In this document: positions 37,190 to 49,028 of the stretch, piece by piece
Layout of the letters: each line of letters starts with the position of its first letter
How positions within the stretch are numbered: position 1 is the stretch's first letter
Source: Metallyticus violacea
Lineage: Eukaryota > Arthropoda > Insecta > Mantodea > Metallyticidae
DNA length: 64,000 nt
Reading direction: 5' to 3'
NCBI GenBank assembly: GCA_030762175.1
Contig: CM060838.1
Span: 23,988,001 to 24,052,000, forward strand
Program-made: the position numbers and the translations under genes
Notes under the pieces: model-generated
Database searches by the model: none
Seen by the model: only the letters and a program-made list of their open reading frames with translations
What the model was told of the DNA's origin: nothing

Positions 37190-37830
37190 GAAAAACAAAA
37201 GGATAAGTAAATAAAATTGAAAGATAAATTAAACTGGAATTTATTAGTAAACATATTGTAGCAATAGTAATCATAATTATATGAAAATATTTACAACAAA
37301 AACCTCATAATCTCTAAAAATGCAACTGTATTAAAGCTTGGGCACAACAGCAAGATGATATAATCTGGGCGTGAAGTAGTTGCACATCTCTAAATGCAAA
37401 CATTACAATAAATATGAATAAAGTCGACACAAGGATAGTTAAGTCAGTATTGTTTTAAAGCATACTCAAAACCTGTAAATGCAATGAAAAAATATTACAG
37501 AAAATTATCTAGAGAATAACCCCCACTTTATAACTATTAAAAAAAATTAAAACTATTGCCTGTTGTGACTTTATATCTGAGTACAACCAAAAAGATCCCT
37601 AACAGTTCAATTTAATCCATCGAATAATTATCCTAAACCCGGAATGTTTTAACTGCATGTTGTCAAAAGGAAAGCTCAGAGGTGTCTGTTTCCAGTCGGT
37701 ACACAAGAAAGCAAGCGTCCGTTAATAGAGAGGCGTATCAGCCAATCACAACAAGCTTCGACACTGAAGTGATAATCCGTGACGAGAAAATACCAGATAA
37801 GATGCACCTTTAAATGCAAAATCAGCACAC
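37190..37830 (+). repeat. Unclassified dispersed repeat, copy 1 (partner at 57.5-58.2 kb)
   Basis: It aligns in the same orientation with 57478-58210. Shared words are TAAACTGGAATTTATT, CCTGTAAATGCAAT, GTCCGTTAAT, GAGAGGC and AAGTGAT/GAGGTGAT near the end. It lies between the two arms of the inverted repeat at 35.4 and 39.6 kb. Confidence 0.6.
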
Positions 37831-38879
37831 ATTGCTGTCTCTTGATTGTGACATATGGGCATTAAGAAGAAAAAAATTGCACCGATATATCCCATGGATG
37901 TGAAATTATTTACTGCGACATAAGAAAGGCGTGATGCCTGTATATGTTCTCAAAGCAATTGTGCCAGACTTATGTACATTTTCTACTAAAGATTTGCCAG
38001 TACTAAATTTCTTTCACTTAAATGTAACACTTTACGCCGTTTTCCATCTATGCATTTTTCATTTTAAGTGCCGTTTTGCTAGGCGATGTGCGCGCGACAT
38101 CTTTTGTTCCCAAGAGAGGTATAAAAACCATTGCTGCACTTAAAGAGCGCCACAGTTCACCTGAAACCAGCGCCATGTCGGGCTTGATAAACATTAAGCG
38201 GATGGCATTTTGTTTGAGCACAAAGTCCGGCATACTATTGTCAATAACTCGCCTTCCTATACGCTTCAGTATTCCTTTGTTTCAGTAACGAAATCCCCTT
38301 CCCCTCCGCCGCCAAAGCTCTCTACCAACCTCTCACTCCGCTACACACATACATATACAATTCACAGATTTACACTGACGCACACAGACGCACACGCGTG
38401 CTGGCCTATGTATATATGCGAATATATTGATACGATTTCCTCCCTCCAACCCATCCCCCAGGCTCCCTCCATCTACGGATGTTGGGAGTTTTGGCTTTGT
38501 TAAAGAATTCACAAGCCGGCAGCGGCGACTATGACGAGAGTTTGACCTCTGATTGGACGCGTCCCCCGTCCTCATAATAAGCTTAGTAGGAGACTATCAC
38601 ACCCCTTCGCACGCACACAGGGGCTGCTATAGTAACCAATATGGCTACAACCTACATGACATGGGGAAGGTACCTGAATATTTCGCACCTATTTCATTTT
38701 AATCCAAATGCAGTCCCTATTCCTTTTATACCTTTTCATTTCTTCAAGAGAAAATATTCTTACAAGAGAAAGGACCAGGGTTTCGACTCAATAGAACTTA
38801 TTAGTTAAAAAGTTATATAAGGAGACTTCACAAAGGTGATCAATATTATAATAAATATTCATCTATGTGACAATTCGTT
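37831..38879. other. Sequence between repeat blocks, partly GC-richer
   Basis: The part at 38290-38660 is C-rich to GC-rich, with an ACACACA/CGCACACA stretch and CCAAT-like words (GATTGGACGCG, AACCAATATGG). It could be a promoter of an unseen gene or an old element. Nothing coding can be supported. Confidence 0.3.
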
Positions 38880-39570
38880 GGGTGATATGTGTCAACCCAC
38901 TTCTTAAAACTGTAAATGAAGATTCTGATTTAAATTATAATGTATTCAGAGTGGATATCCTTTTCTTAAACAATACAAAAGATGATTTTTATCTATGGAA
39001 TGTGATTCAGGCAATAACTCAGAGATTGCTTGGGCCAGGTTTGCCTAATGTTCTACTCCATTCTTTCATGCTTTTTATAGCGACTCCTCATGTACATTTT
39101 TGAAAAATGTATTGGTCCATATTAGCTAAACGAAGTGTTTACAGATGAACGCTTTTACGATTTTCATTATTGTGTGGTATTGTATAGGACAAGCATTTAT
39201 GACCATTTTCCTGGCACTGAGATTACAGTTTACCAGCTGCTTATTTATGTTACTTTGTCATGATACGCTTGAGAAATAAGGAATATCAGAGTTCGCTCAG
39301 GAAAACAGCGATGCCACGTCTCTGCAATCTCTTTTAGTATATGTTTAGTGCTAAGAGAAACCGGGCGTGGAAGTGAGAGTAAATACTTTATTTATTTATG
39401 CCTCATTTATTACGTAAGACATTTTCAGTTCATAATAATATGAGAAACAGGAAATATAATAGTTTCTGCTCAATTTTATATACGAAAGTAACAGTGGCAA
39501 TGCTGGAGGATTACCAGATCTTCTGTTTAGACGAAAACAACACAAAGTAAGGTTGTTATGGTGTGTCCCG
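38880..39570 (-). repeat. Right arm of a large inverted repeat
   Basis: Inverse partner of 35350-36200, about 160 bp shorter because it lacks the unpaired block of the left arm. It ends close to a family C SINE. Confidence 0.75.
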
Positions 39571-39694
39571 TACTTTAAATATGTGTACATTTTTAAACCA
39601 AAATTCCTGTTCGAACCGCTGTTAGATCCTGCGCTACTCTTTTCTTGCATTTGGATTAGATTTTCATGGTTAAGAGACTGAGAAGGCATTTCCG

Positions 39695-39960
39695 TCAGTT
39701 CGACTTTGCTCAAGGGCTGCTCATTTGTTCCTCCTCCGGGAGGAAGGGATGAGGTGGGGAGAAATCGGGCGGCCAGGTGGTAATGCGCGGATATAGACGG
39801 ATTTCTTAACTTAGAACACCCCGAAGCTCACATCTGCTGGCACCTGGTGACAGCCAATGGAACTAAATGGGAAGAAATGAGGAGCGGAAAAGCCATGGAA
39901 TGTAAAAGCGACCAGGGAAAATTATGAGCAGCCGCAAGGTAAGTCTCCAACAGTCAACAA
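39695..39960 (-). mobile_element. Family C SINE, diverged and partial
   Basis: It contains TTTGCTCAAGGGCTG, AGGAAGGGATGAGG, CGGGCGGCCAGG and, nearer the inverse head, AAGCCATGGAATGTAAAAGC and GACCAGGGAAAA. The GC-rich middle is mostly deleted and the head is missing. Confidence 0.6.
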
Positions 39961-40821
39961 TGGAGATTTTAGCTATTTTTGAAAAGTATGCCACAACAAT
40001 ACTACAAATATTAGTACGTATGTTCGAAACTAATTCTACGCATGTATTAAGTACTGCTGCAGTTTTATAACTAGGGACATTATCTTCTTCAATTTACAAT
40101 CAACTTATTGGAAGTTTATTATAATACTTACTTTTTGTTGTATTTCATTTAGTAATTATGTTTAACAGAATACGGAGAGAAAATAAATTCCAATGTCCTG
40201 ATATATTATCACAAAACAGAAAGGAAATAAAAGTTGTATGTTTAAACCTAAATTCGTCAACGCAGAAAGTACCTCTCCGTGTGATAGAATTGGCTTTCTG
40301 GTTAACTTGCTTCTACAGACCAGTCAGAGGTCAAACAACGGGAACAAACTTTCCATTCCTGACAGGGAAACGAACAAAAAAGCTCATTTGTCCGGAGATG
40401 TACAGAAACATTGCAACATATGCAGAATCATTGTAATTAGAGCAACGGTAGAGTACAGAACTATATACAAATATCAATGTTACAAGACATCAAAATGCTT
40501 GCCTATGGTGTAACAGACATTCTGGCAACTTCACGATGTTCGAAGAGCCCGCCATGCACCTGAATGAATTGCTGCACCCTTTTCAGTTTTCCCTCTGTAC
40601 CCGAAGAGCAGCAAAGGGTCCATTGACGGTTGCCAAAGTGTCTGCAGATTAGACACCGGATCAGCATACATGACGCCTTTTAGGAATCCCTATCTAGTTG
40701 TGCTAATTGCAGATTTCTGTACATATGTTGATATGGACGGTTTTGTTCGTTTCCTTGTCAGGAACCTCCTCCTGAAGTTGTTTTCATTGTTCGTTCTCAC
40801 TTTAAAGAATGAGTTCTCAGT
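39961..40821. other. Intergenic sequence without recognised features
   Basis: Two overlapping frames of 91-92 codons near 40.2-40.5 kb have no family match. Confidence 0.4.
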
Positions 40822-41100
40822 TATTTATTTGATCTATTTAGGAACGCTCTTTAACATCTCAGGACAACAGCGTCCCATTCAATTCAGAGCGTGAAACAAC
40901 CGATAAATTTTGCTCAGAGTCTTTTTAGTTCTGGCTTGAGGTTCTTTCACACCTACCGTAAATTTACGACACGGAACCCATAGTTTCATTTTCCTTCCGA
41001 AGAAACCATACTTAGGATTTTTACACCCGAAAAAGTCCATCGACCCTGGCAGGGAATAAACCTGCGATGCAAGCATGTTACCACTAACTCACCAGAACCA
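40822..41100 (-). mobile_element. Family A SINE, diverged
   Basis: The words TTTAACATCTCAGGACAACA, GCGTGAAACAACCGATAAAT and CTTCCGAAGAAACCATACTT are in family order. The head is damaged (GGGAATAAACCTGCGATG). Confidence 0.8.
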
Positions 41101-41580
41101 TATTCCCATTTACTCGTATAGAATTATCAACACACATCAGCAAGTCAAAAGACTACGCGCGATACATGGAGTCATAAACAGGAGGTTTGAATCCTGTTAG
41201 GAACGCCCTCCTTGATTGAAGTATTCCTTTTTAGTCGGCTTTCTTTCTAACATTCACTTCTCAATGAATTATTTCATCTAATATATCATCAGTGCCACCG
41301 CCTGCATTGTCATAGTAAAGACTTGCGTCAACACCATTGGAAAAAAGTAATCCCGCGGGCTTCAATAAAAGGTTTCATGTTTTAGCATGCGCTTTCTTAT
41401 TTCTTGCCAGTTATTCAGAGTAAATGTAACCTTGTCTATACCCCAGTTGGTCTATTTAGGAAAACACAATTATGCTATGATAAGAAGTCGGACGGTACGG
41501 TTAGGGGCTTAATATACCTCCCTCTATTAGGCTCAAGAATCAAATACATACCGGCTTTAACCTTTAAAGGGGGTGGATAG

Positions 41581-41619
41581 TTTTTTTATTTTATTTGTGG
41601 ACACTCTAACATCTCAGTT
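41581..41619 (-). mobile_element. 39-bp family A SINE stub with 11-bp target-site duplication
   Basis: Only the tail of family A is present, inverse: a T-rich end, then TTTGTGGACACTCTAACATC and TCAG. The exact repeat GGGGTGGATAG flanks it at 41570-41580 and 41620-41630. It is a complete insertion event, cut very early in reverse transcription, not a remnant of a longer copy. Confidence 0.85.
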
Positions 41620-41630
41620 GGGGTGGATAG

Positions 41631-44600
41631 TCAAATTATAAGGTTTATACACTTACTTTTGTGAACAAGCAATTAGATGTAGATTTAATTTTGATGAAAC
41701 AAATGAAAATTATTCCCATCAAATAGATAATTTGGAGATCAATCCCTTGATAAATACTTCGAGGGCATTTGATACGGAAAATAAATCTTCAAAAGAGAGC
41801 AATTTGAAGACCAATCTCTTTGAATTACCTAAAGATGAATACCTCTAAGGCTGTTCCAATTATAGCACATTAAATTATTTATAGGTCGAAATCTTCGAAG
41901 TTCATGCATTTGGGGAGTATTCATTTCTAAATTATCATTAGAAACTTATGCCTGTATTCTAGCGGTCAACCTCTTTTAAGTAGGAAAATACATAGACAAA
42001 AGTTTTTTCTCACCTCTTTCAATATTAAGATGTGCTTAGGATAGATTAGAATACAGTGGATTAGGATAACTATATATAATATATATATATAGATGTGAAT
42101 TATTCAAGAATACATGAATGTGCAGTGCATAAATAGCGATAGCATGTTGAAGAGTTTTGTGGATAGAATTATTACCATAGAATATGTCATTTTCTGTTAG
42201 AACTTAATGTGGATGTGTCAAAATTGTTAGTCTACATATGTGGCTTATCTTTGGCTACTTTTTTATTTTATTCACAATTCATCTTTTACCAACAGACATA
42301 TCACGGGCAATTTACAGTTTTAGTTACACTTTTTGGTATTCTATTATGAAAGTGTGCGGAAGATGCTGATGGAATTGAAGACGCCAGCGGTGTTTATATG
42401 AAACTTAAAGTTTAAGGGCAGTGGTTGGATGCTAAAACTGCTGGCTGGTCTCTTGAAAACAGAGAGTATTCTATATATGTTTAGTTATTTTGGGTGGCTT
42501 TTCAGAGAAGTTTTTATAAGCGAGGGTACTTTGTTTATCCTGTGAAGGTAGGAACGGAAGTAACTGTGATTGGTCAAGGATTGGATAAGTATATAATTGG
42601 GACAAATTATGAAGCGGTTTTGGGTATGGCAGCCTCACGATTGGTGCCAAATTGTATGTATTTGTGTTTGGGGTACTTTGGGCACCAATTTGGGAGCGAT
42701 TTCTTTATGTGGCCTCACACTTTGGGCGCTTGAAGCGGCTTCTATTTGTCGTTGATTTGCTTCGGCCTGTTGCCTGCTTTTCAATATAACAGAATCTCAG
42801 AGTAATTTTCGCTGTTTTGTTGAGCCCCGCTCAACAGACTGGGAGAGGATACTTTTTGTTACAATAACTACACGACATAACACTACACATTTTGTTGATC
42901 GTAACTTTGTTTATATTAGCAGGCATTTATGAGCAAAACCGGGTTCGATGTAGTGGCCTTGACCTACATCCAATCCTTCTACCATTATTTTGCGACGGAG
43001 ATGGTAATTAGAATCTGACTTTGCTCTCAAGTTTGCCCCTTTCCTCGCGTTTGGGTCACCGGCCCTCTAATTACTAAACATTAACTTTCTGCCACTCACA
43101 TGGCATTATGAGTTCTCCAAGCGAATCAACCATCAGCAATTTCACTCTTAACACGATCGCGTGGCCCTTGTTCCCGCAGGCCGAATGCATTACACGTAAT
43201 AGTAGACTGACCACATCGAAGATGAGGTGCATCGAAGTGCTCTAAAGCTTGTCGATATGACGAAAAAGTGATGACAGAGCGATGCCAAACGAGGTGAACT
43301 ATCTCCTTCTATACTCCCGTGAATCTACTCCCAAGGGGTTCACAAATGTAAGTTGACGCTACCAATACGCTTAAAAGTTCAAAATATACAAAAAGGATTG
43401 GCTCACGCAAAGCTAAATAATGCTATGAGGCACGAAAACCCAGCGACCTGACGCGCGCAAATTATAAATCATAACTATCCTCCACTTGACGCTTGGTCAT
43501 TAAAACGACATAAAGATTGTCCTTCGTGTTCTGCGTTTGTTATATTTAGCAATTTCATCATCTTAAAATTCTTTTCTGCTAGCGCTGAGTTGCACAGCAG
43601 AATTATTATGTAAAAAACTTACCATCCTGAAGTATACATTAGAATGAATACGTAATATAAACGTTATTAATTAAACAAAATAATATATTTTAAATATTTA
43701 TTATATATATTACATTAAATTATAATGTAGGCTTGCAATAAATAATATAGAGAGCCTGTAGTGTATGAGGGGGTAAATACTTTAGTGTGAGAGTTTGTGT
43801 TCGGTCTCATTCCGTATTTATAAAGTAATTTAGTACGCGATATGTGCAGCTATAGCCTGTGATGGTTTTATAGTTGGCAGTAGTGGTCCCTCTTTCATTG
43901 CCTCGGATCCCAGCCTGTCCCCTTATCTAGTGAGGGGTCATTTGAACTGACTTCTTCAGACTAATCATATTATTTTTTATGTTTACTGCTAATAGTTATT
44001 GTTTTTTTTTTATTTGCGACGGCAAATAGTGCAGGTTTTTAGTCTTCATGACTTTTGCGTATGCTGTTTCCTTTATGTCCGTGTATAAAATAATCAACAT
44101 TTTGTTAACTTAAATGCAAGTTCAGATAGTTAAAACATACCCCCATTGAAGTTATGATAAGTAGCAACGTCAACGGTAGAAAATATTTCATAGTTGGTAT
44201 TTTAGTTACCTCGGAGACGGAAAGAGATAAAAGGGTGGCTACCATCAAACGGCGTGTCCTATTTGAAGAGTTTACTAACAGAGGATTTTCCTCTCGTAAT
44301 GGCAGCCAACATCACAATAAAGCCTACGACACACGCATGAGAAGAGAAGCAATATCTTATATGAGTTCTAACTGCATCTTCTGGTTCAGAGCTAAACCAT
44401 TTCCCCCCTCATGTTGAACTTCCTCTTTCTCCCTCTGTTCTCTGCACGCTCTTATTATTCCCCTAATTCCTCTTCTTTTTTTAACACATTGTAAACGCCT
44501 CGTTGGTTTTGCGAAGGGCGTTCTCATTTCTAGCAAGCTGTTTCTATTAACAGTTGGAGGTTGAATAGATGTTGAGGAAATCTTGGGGTTTCCGCGCTAA

Positions 44601-44831
44601 TCTTGACGGACGATTATCTGTGTGCAGTTAATGTAGCGAATATCACTAAGTGGTCTGTGAGCCTTACAGATATATGTCCTTTAAGTTAATGCAATCTCCC
44701 ATGCATGTCAAATTGGATGTTCGAAGCAATAGTGTCCTCAACATTACCATCACCATTACCACAATCAGCAGCATCTTTGGCAACGGCAGTGTTTAAGGTG
44801 GCACCAATTAATTCGGCAAGCTGTTCTTCAT
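41631..44831. other. Intergenic sequence without a supported gene
   Basis: It holds a (TA)n run at about 42072-42093, a GC-richer stretch at 42.9-43.5 kb and several short frames (42.5-42.7, 44.15-44.4, 44.69-44.87 kb). I cannot tie any of them to a family. Confidence 0.35.
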
Positions 44832-45300
44832 TACTTACACGCAGTGACCCAGATTGATTGTAGTTTTGAAACATTTAATGGTAGAGTACTTGATACTTCA
44901 TATATTGCCTTAATTTCCTTTGTTCTTATTTTTAATCAGCAAGGAACTGTAATTGTAATACATGATATTGAAATTTTTGGAGCTATAAATATTGAAAAAT
45001 TTAAATTTAGAAGTTTTTGAAGCTATAAATCCTTGCCACAACTACTATTTAATTAATAATAAAACTGCTGGAAAATAAATGCTAGGAAACAAACATACTG
45101 TAAAATCTCCTACTTTAACAATGAATAAAAGACTGTCCCTTAATTACTGTAAATTCAATATCTTGACTTGCATATACTTGTTCCTTGCTGTCCAAAATAA
45201 TTACAAAGGAAATTAAGCCGATATAATATAATTCAAACAAGAACTCTACCATAAAATGTTTCAAAACTACATTCTACCTGAGTCACTGGTTCATGAAGAA
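44832..45300. repeat. Fold-back (inverted repeat) of about 470 bp
   Basis: The left arm (44832-44975) and the right arm (about 45150-45300) are inverse copies. They share GTAGTTTTGAAACATTT, ATGGTAGAGT, CTTAATTTCCTTTGT and AGCAAGGAAC in order, with a loop of about 175 bp. A non-autonomous fold-back element or a local inverted duplication would look like this. Confidence 0.65.
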
Positions 45301-45529
45301 GGCTCCGGGCCTAGCAATTTAGAATGAAGAGCCAAAACGTGTATACACCCCATCCCGCCAAGTCTTTTTTCTATGTATTGAGGAAAGAGTTGTGAATAAG
45401 TCACTCAGCATGGCTACAGCAGCGATTTCATGAATATTCGGCCAGCTTGAAACAAGGGCAAACTAACTTACTAACATCTTGACAAGCTTTAAGTATTTTT
45501 CTTATTTGTTCATTGTCACCTCATCATCA

Positions 45530-45880
45530 TCGTTATTTAGTGCATTAGACTTTTAATCTGTTCGGTCTCGCACCGTGTCTCCAACTCTTCCTGAGGATTC
45601 CAGTATCTGGTGTACTACAGGTTGATAATTTAGAAACTGTTCTGAAAATCTTTCTTTTAATATTCTCTATAAACTCCAACAATTCTATCTGCATCTAGTT
45701 ACATCTATTTTTAGTTCTATTCTTATTTCAACACTTGGAGTTCTAACTTGCAGTCTACGTCCTTTCACTAATCTTAAACATTCCATTTTAGCAGATTTCT
45801 TTTTCTTTAAATTCTTTTGTTTTACGATTTCACTGCCGAAAGAAAGAACCGATAATGCAATCATTTTGTAAAATTTGTTT
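45530..45880 (-). pseudogene. Non-LTR retrotransposon remnant (end of the reverse-transcriptase ORF)
   Basis: The minus strand reads KFYKMIALSVLSFGSEIV, then KMECLRLVKGRRLQVRTPSV, then EIRIELKIDVT, and in another frame a decayed QFLNYQPVVHQ...GRVGDTVR. This is the order of the C-terminal end of insect LINE ORFs, whose type reads like FYKTMVLPTLLYGSE, AEMKFLR..KG, IR.ELNI and NYKP.G.RD.GRP. The reverse-transcriptase catalytic part is not present. Confidence 0.7.
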
Positions 45881-45926
45881 CGTGTTTCTTTTATTGTCTG
45901 GCCTTCTTAAGTTCCTTCAGGCTGAA

Positions 45927-46211
45927 TTACATATATTTTCGTATTTCTTTAACTGAACTTGATATCTTTTCCTTTTTCATAAGTTGTTCTTGTAGCAAAG
46001 TAATTAAAATAGACATTTCATCTGGGGCATAATTTTCAATTGGCATTTTACTCCTAATAGGACATTGTGCATCCTTGTAAGGCTTCTGAGTGTCAGTTGT
46101 TTTACATATGGGGATTATTAATTCCCTGCATGACCCCAATCTGGAGGACTGGAGTTTGGTATCTTCCCCTAGACGAGCGATAACCAATTCATACTTTTTA
46201 TGCAAGAGCAC
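45927..46211 (-). other. Unassigned 94-codon open frame next to the LINE remnant
   Basis: It includes PYKDAQCPIRSKMPIENYAP and a charged end (EKISSSVKEI). It could be part of a retroelement or chance. I recognise no family and give no function. Confidence 0.2.
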
Positions 46212-46948
46212 ACTTCGTTACTCGCGTGCAGTGCAAGAGGTCAAACTGCGTCGCTCGGGGAGTGGTGACTTGGCGGTTCAAGCTGATAATAGAACCACAT
46301 TCTACTGCAATTCTTGGAATGTTAACGCAAAGCGCAGGTCATTGAAGCAACCGTCAATTGTTTATTTTAGTCCGCAAGGAAACATGTATACTTATTTAAA
46401 TAAATATAAATGTAAATAAGAAGCAAGGGCAACGTGCTTAGTGCTTGTTTATTACAAAATTCTAACATTTGTGAGAAAGTTCATTATTCAAAGACATTCT
46501 ATTTACCATGCTAAGGATTATGTATGTTGTGAGAATTGCAACCAAACAACAGATGTCTAAAAGCTGAAAGGTACGAATTTGACTTATTTTAGTGGTTGCG
46601 GAGGTAATGCATTTGTATGTATATGGGCTTTCAAGTATTTGTCCTGTCTTGGGGCAGTATGGAGAATGGTGATATAAGGTGATTGTGAGGAAAGGACCCC
46701 TAAATCCAGGTGCAAATTTAGAAGCAAAATTTTGAACTTCTTTACTTAAAGGATATGTATTTAAATATGTTGAATAATTTTGATATATTTTACTGCAACA
46801 GGCCTCTTTTATACTTTATAACACTGAGATTATTGCTTTTTGCAGATTACTAAGGCCATTCGTTCTCGGCCTGACCAAGAAAAGACAATATTTAACTTTT
46901 TTTTTTATTTTTCAACATCACCTTGTAAATAAATACATTTAGTACCAC

Positions 46949-47790
46949 TTACCAACTTGTTAACGCCCTCAGTAAAATAAGAGTTATCCAACTGTGAAAA
47001 ATAAGCGTCTCTCTAGCGCCTACCTCATCATTTGATGCGAATATTCCCATTCTTCCATATCTCAGATTTGGGAACAAAACGTAATCGCTAGGAGCCAAAT
47101 CCGGTGAATATTGCGGATGTGTAAGCGCTTGGAAGCGAAGGTTATACGGCAAAAATCCCAGATGTGTGTGAAGGCGCATTATCATGATGAAAGAGAACTT
47201 TCTTTTTTGCAAGGTGTGGACGTTAAATATGAATAGTATCCTTCAGTTGGTCCGCAGTGAAGTGTAGTACTCCCCGGTGATGGTTCTGCCCTTCTGGAGG
47301 TAGTCTATGAGCACCACACTATGAGAATCCCAGTAAACCATAGCCGTGGCTTTTTCTGCAGATGGAACCGTTTTTGCTTTCTTTGGTGCACTTTCATCTG
47401 TTGCCATTCACTGTTTGCACTGCTCCTTTGTCTCTGGCGTGTAGTAATGAATCCATGTTTCATATATTGTTATGAAACGTTGGAGAAACTCACCAGAATG
47501 GCGTTTAAACAATTGTAAATATTTTTTGGAAATGTTCATAGGAATGTATTTTTTGGTTCATTGTTAATAAACACGGCACCAATTTCGTGTAAAATGTACT
47601 GGACATTGGACACAGCCTACCGAAATCTTTGTAATGTCTACACTCACGTCCTTCAATCGACGATCATTCAGTACGGTATTGTGGATTTTTGTCACAAGCA
47701 GTTTTGGGACGATGTAAGACCACGCTTAAATTGGGCAGCCCAGTTTTTAACCATTGAAAGGAAAGATTACTTTAATGTGGAACCTAACTC
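46949..47790 (-). pseudogene. Degenerate mariner transposase, much of the length retained
   Basis: Minus-strand pieces follow the mariner protein in order: NWAAQFKRGLTSS, then MIVD with RLKDVSVDITKISVGC, MNISKKYLQLFKRHSGEFLQ, ETWIHYYTPETKEQ (first Asp replaced: YETW for DETW), APKKAKTVPSAEKATAMVYW, DSHSVVLIDYLQKGRTITGE, KKKVLFHHDNAPSHTSGIFA (second Asp region) and HPQYSPDLAPSDYVLFPNLR (third Asp region). At least two frameshifts and several stops break it. Intact mariner proteins are about 345 residues. The motif order is seen; assignment to an irritans/mauritiana-like type is inference. Confidence 0.85.
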
Positions 47791-48088
47791 ATCTGTTTAG
47801 GGTAAACCCATCAAAAGAAGTACATTAACACAGTTCGTAATTCAGTTTTATCCATTTCGTAGAAAATGCTAACGCTATTTTGTTTACACGATCGTCACAA
47901 ACAAGTGACTACAATTAAGCGTCTGAAAGCGCGCCATCTGAAGGATAACTCGTAACAACCATCATAGTAATTTGTCTATCTTCACGATATATCTGAATCA
48001 GTCCCAGAACTATTAGAACAACCCTCCTATGTCTCGCGCTAAATTAAATATCACGGATCTGCGTTGGAGAAGGGCTACCTAGCAGCAT

Positions 48089-48427
48089 TTATTGCAAATT
48101 CCACAAGTTAAATAGTGGACAATTTGGAGGGAAAGACATCATCAACTCGAAAGGACTCATTTTGTGTGCTTCATGCTTGGAGGAATTAACTACAAACTGC
48201 CACAAATGTAGATTTTCATCCCAACGAGTGTGATCATTATAACTGGTAGGTTTTATGTTACATTTAATGCGTTCACTCAAAGAATGTGTAGGAGAGAATG
48301 GAATAATTGTAACATGTGGTACGCCAGAATCAAAACGATATTTACATAAGTCAAGAGACTTAACAACAAGTAGCAGTGTTTGATACAAAACTCTGAGATA
48401 CTTCAAAATGTAGAGTTTATCCTCCAT
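48089..48427 (-). pseudogene. LTR-retrotransposon integrase fragment
   Basis: The 112-codon frame reads GVPHVTIIPFSPTHSLSERI, then WDENLHLWQFVVNSSKHEAH and KMSPFELMMSFPPN. This matches the end of the integrase core of LTR retroelements, including the Glu (SER.K.N) that closes the D,D-35-E site and the 'N.A.HE.T..SPFEL' block. No reverse transcriptase, LTR or primer-binding site is seen around it. A mariner remnant lies about 300 bp away. Confidence 0.7.
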
Positions 48428-48639
48428 TGTTATATATTATTTTAAAGTTTGAAGTTAAAACTTACATGTATATTTATAATGTCGTTCTTTTGTACGTAAT
48501 ATTGCATTCATGCTAGGGGCATTAGCATTTGTGGCATCGATTCTTTGCTTCTTTTGCTGCCCTACGAGCAGTTCACAGCTCGGTCGCTAATGGGTCTATT
48601 GATCATATTCTCTCGAGGGGGCACCTTTGTGAGGAAGGA

Positions 48640-49028
48640 ATGGGATGGAGGATACACAAGGGGGTCAGGAATCGGAGAAGGCGATGCACGAGCGTAAGGG
48701 GAATTTCATAGTCCCAGATCCCGGTTCCGTCAAGAACTCCCTCGAGGTATCTTTGGTCTCCCTAAGGCCCCCAGACAGAACCCACCAGAACTTTTCCTGA
48801 AGGCAAGCCGCCGCCACACCGCAAGGCATCATCTCACCTCGCCTAACGGTTCTGGCTCTATGATATGGAATAAAATTAAAGGAAATGTGAGAGCGAAAAT
48901 CCCTGAATTAGTAACCAGAGAAAAGCACGAAAAATCCTAAGATCCGGATGACCAGTCCCAAGGGAAATGAACCCGCGACTTCCAGAATATGAGTCTCAAG
49001 CGATACTACCTGAGTCGCCCCACTTGGT
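48640..49028 (-). mobile_element. Family C SINE
   Basis: It contains AAGAACTCCCTCGAGGTATC, AAGCCGCCGCCACACCGCA and TCACCTCGCCTAACGGTT. At the inverse head it has GAACCCGCGACTTCC, TATGAGTCTCAAGCGATACT and GAGTCGCCCCACTTGGT. Confidence 0.75.

Noticed and set aside
42494..42733. 79-codon plus-strand frame (GYFVYPVKVGTEVTVIGQG)
   Set aside because: It reads smoothly but matches nothing known and has no splice or promoter support; chance cannot be excluded.
42830..43500. GC-richer stretch that could be part of an LTR or a retroelement leader
   Set aside because: No matching second LTR, primer-binding site or coding frame was found in the window.
44686..44874. 62-codon minus-strand frame with acidic, Ala-rich texture
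   Set aside because: Simple GGTAATGGTGATGG-like repeats explain the composition, and one end falls in the fold-back arm.
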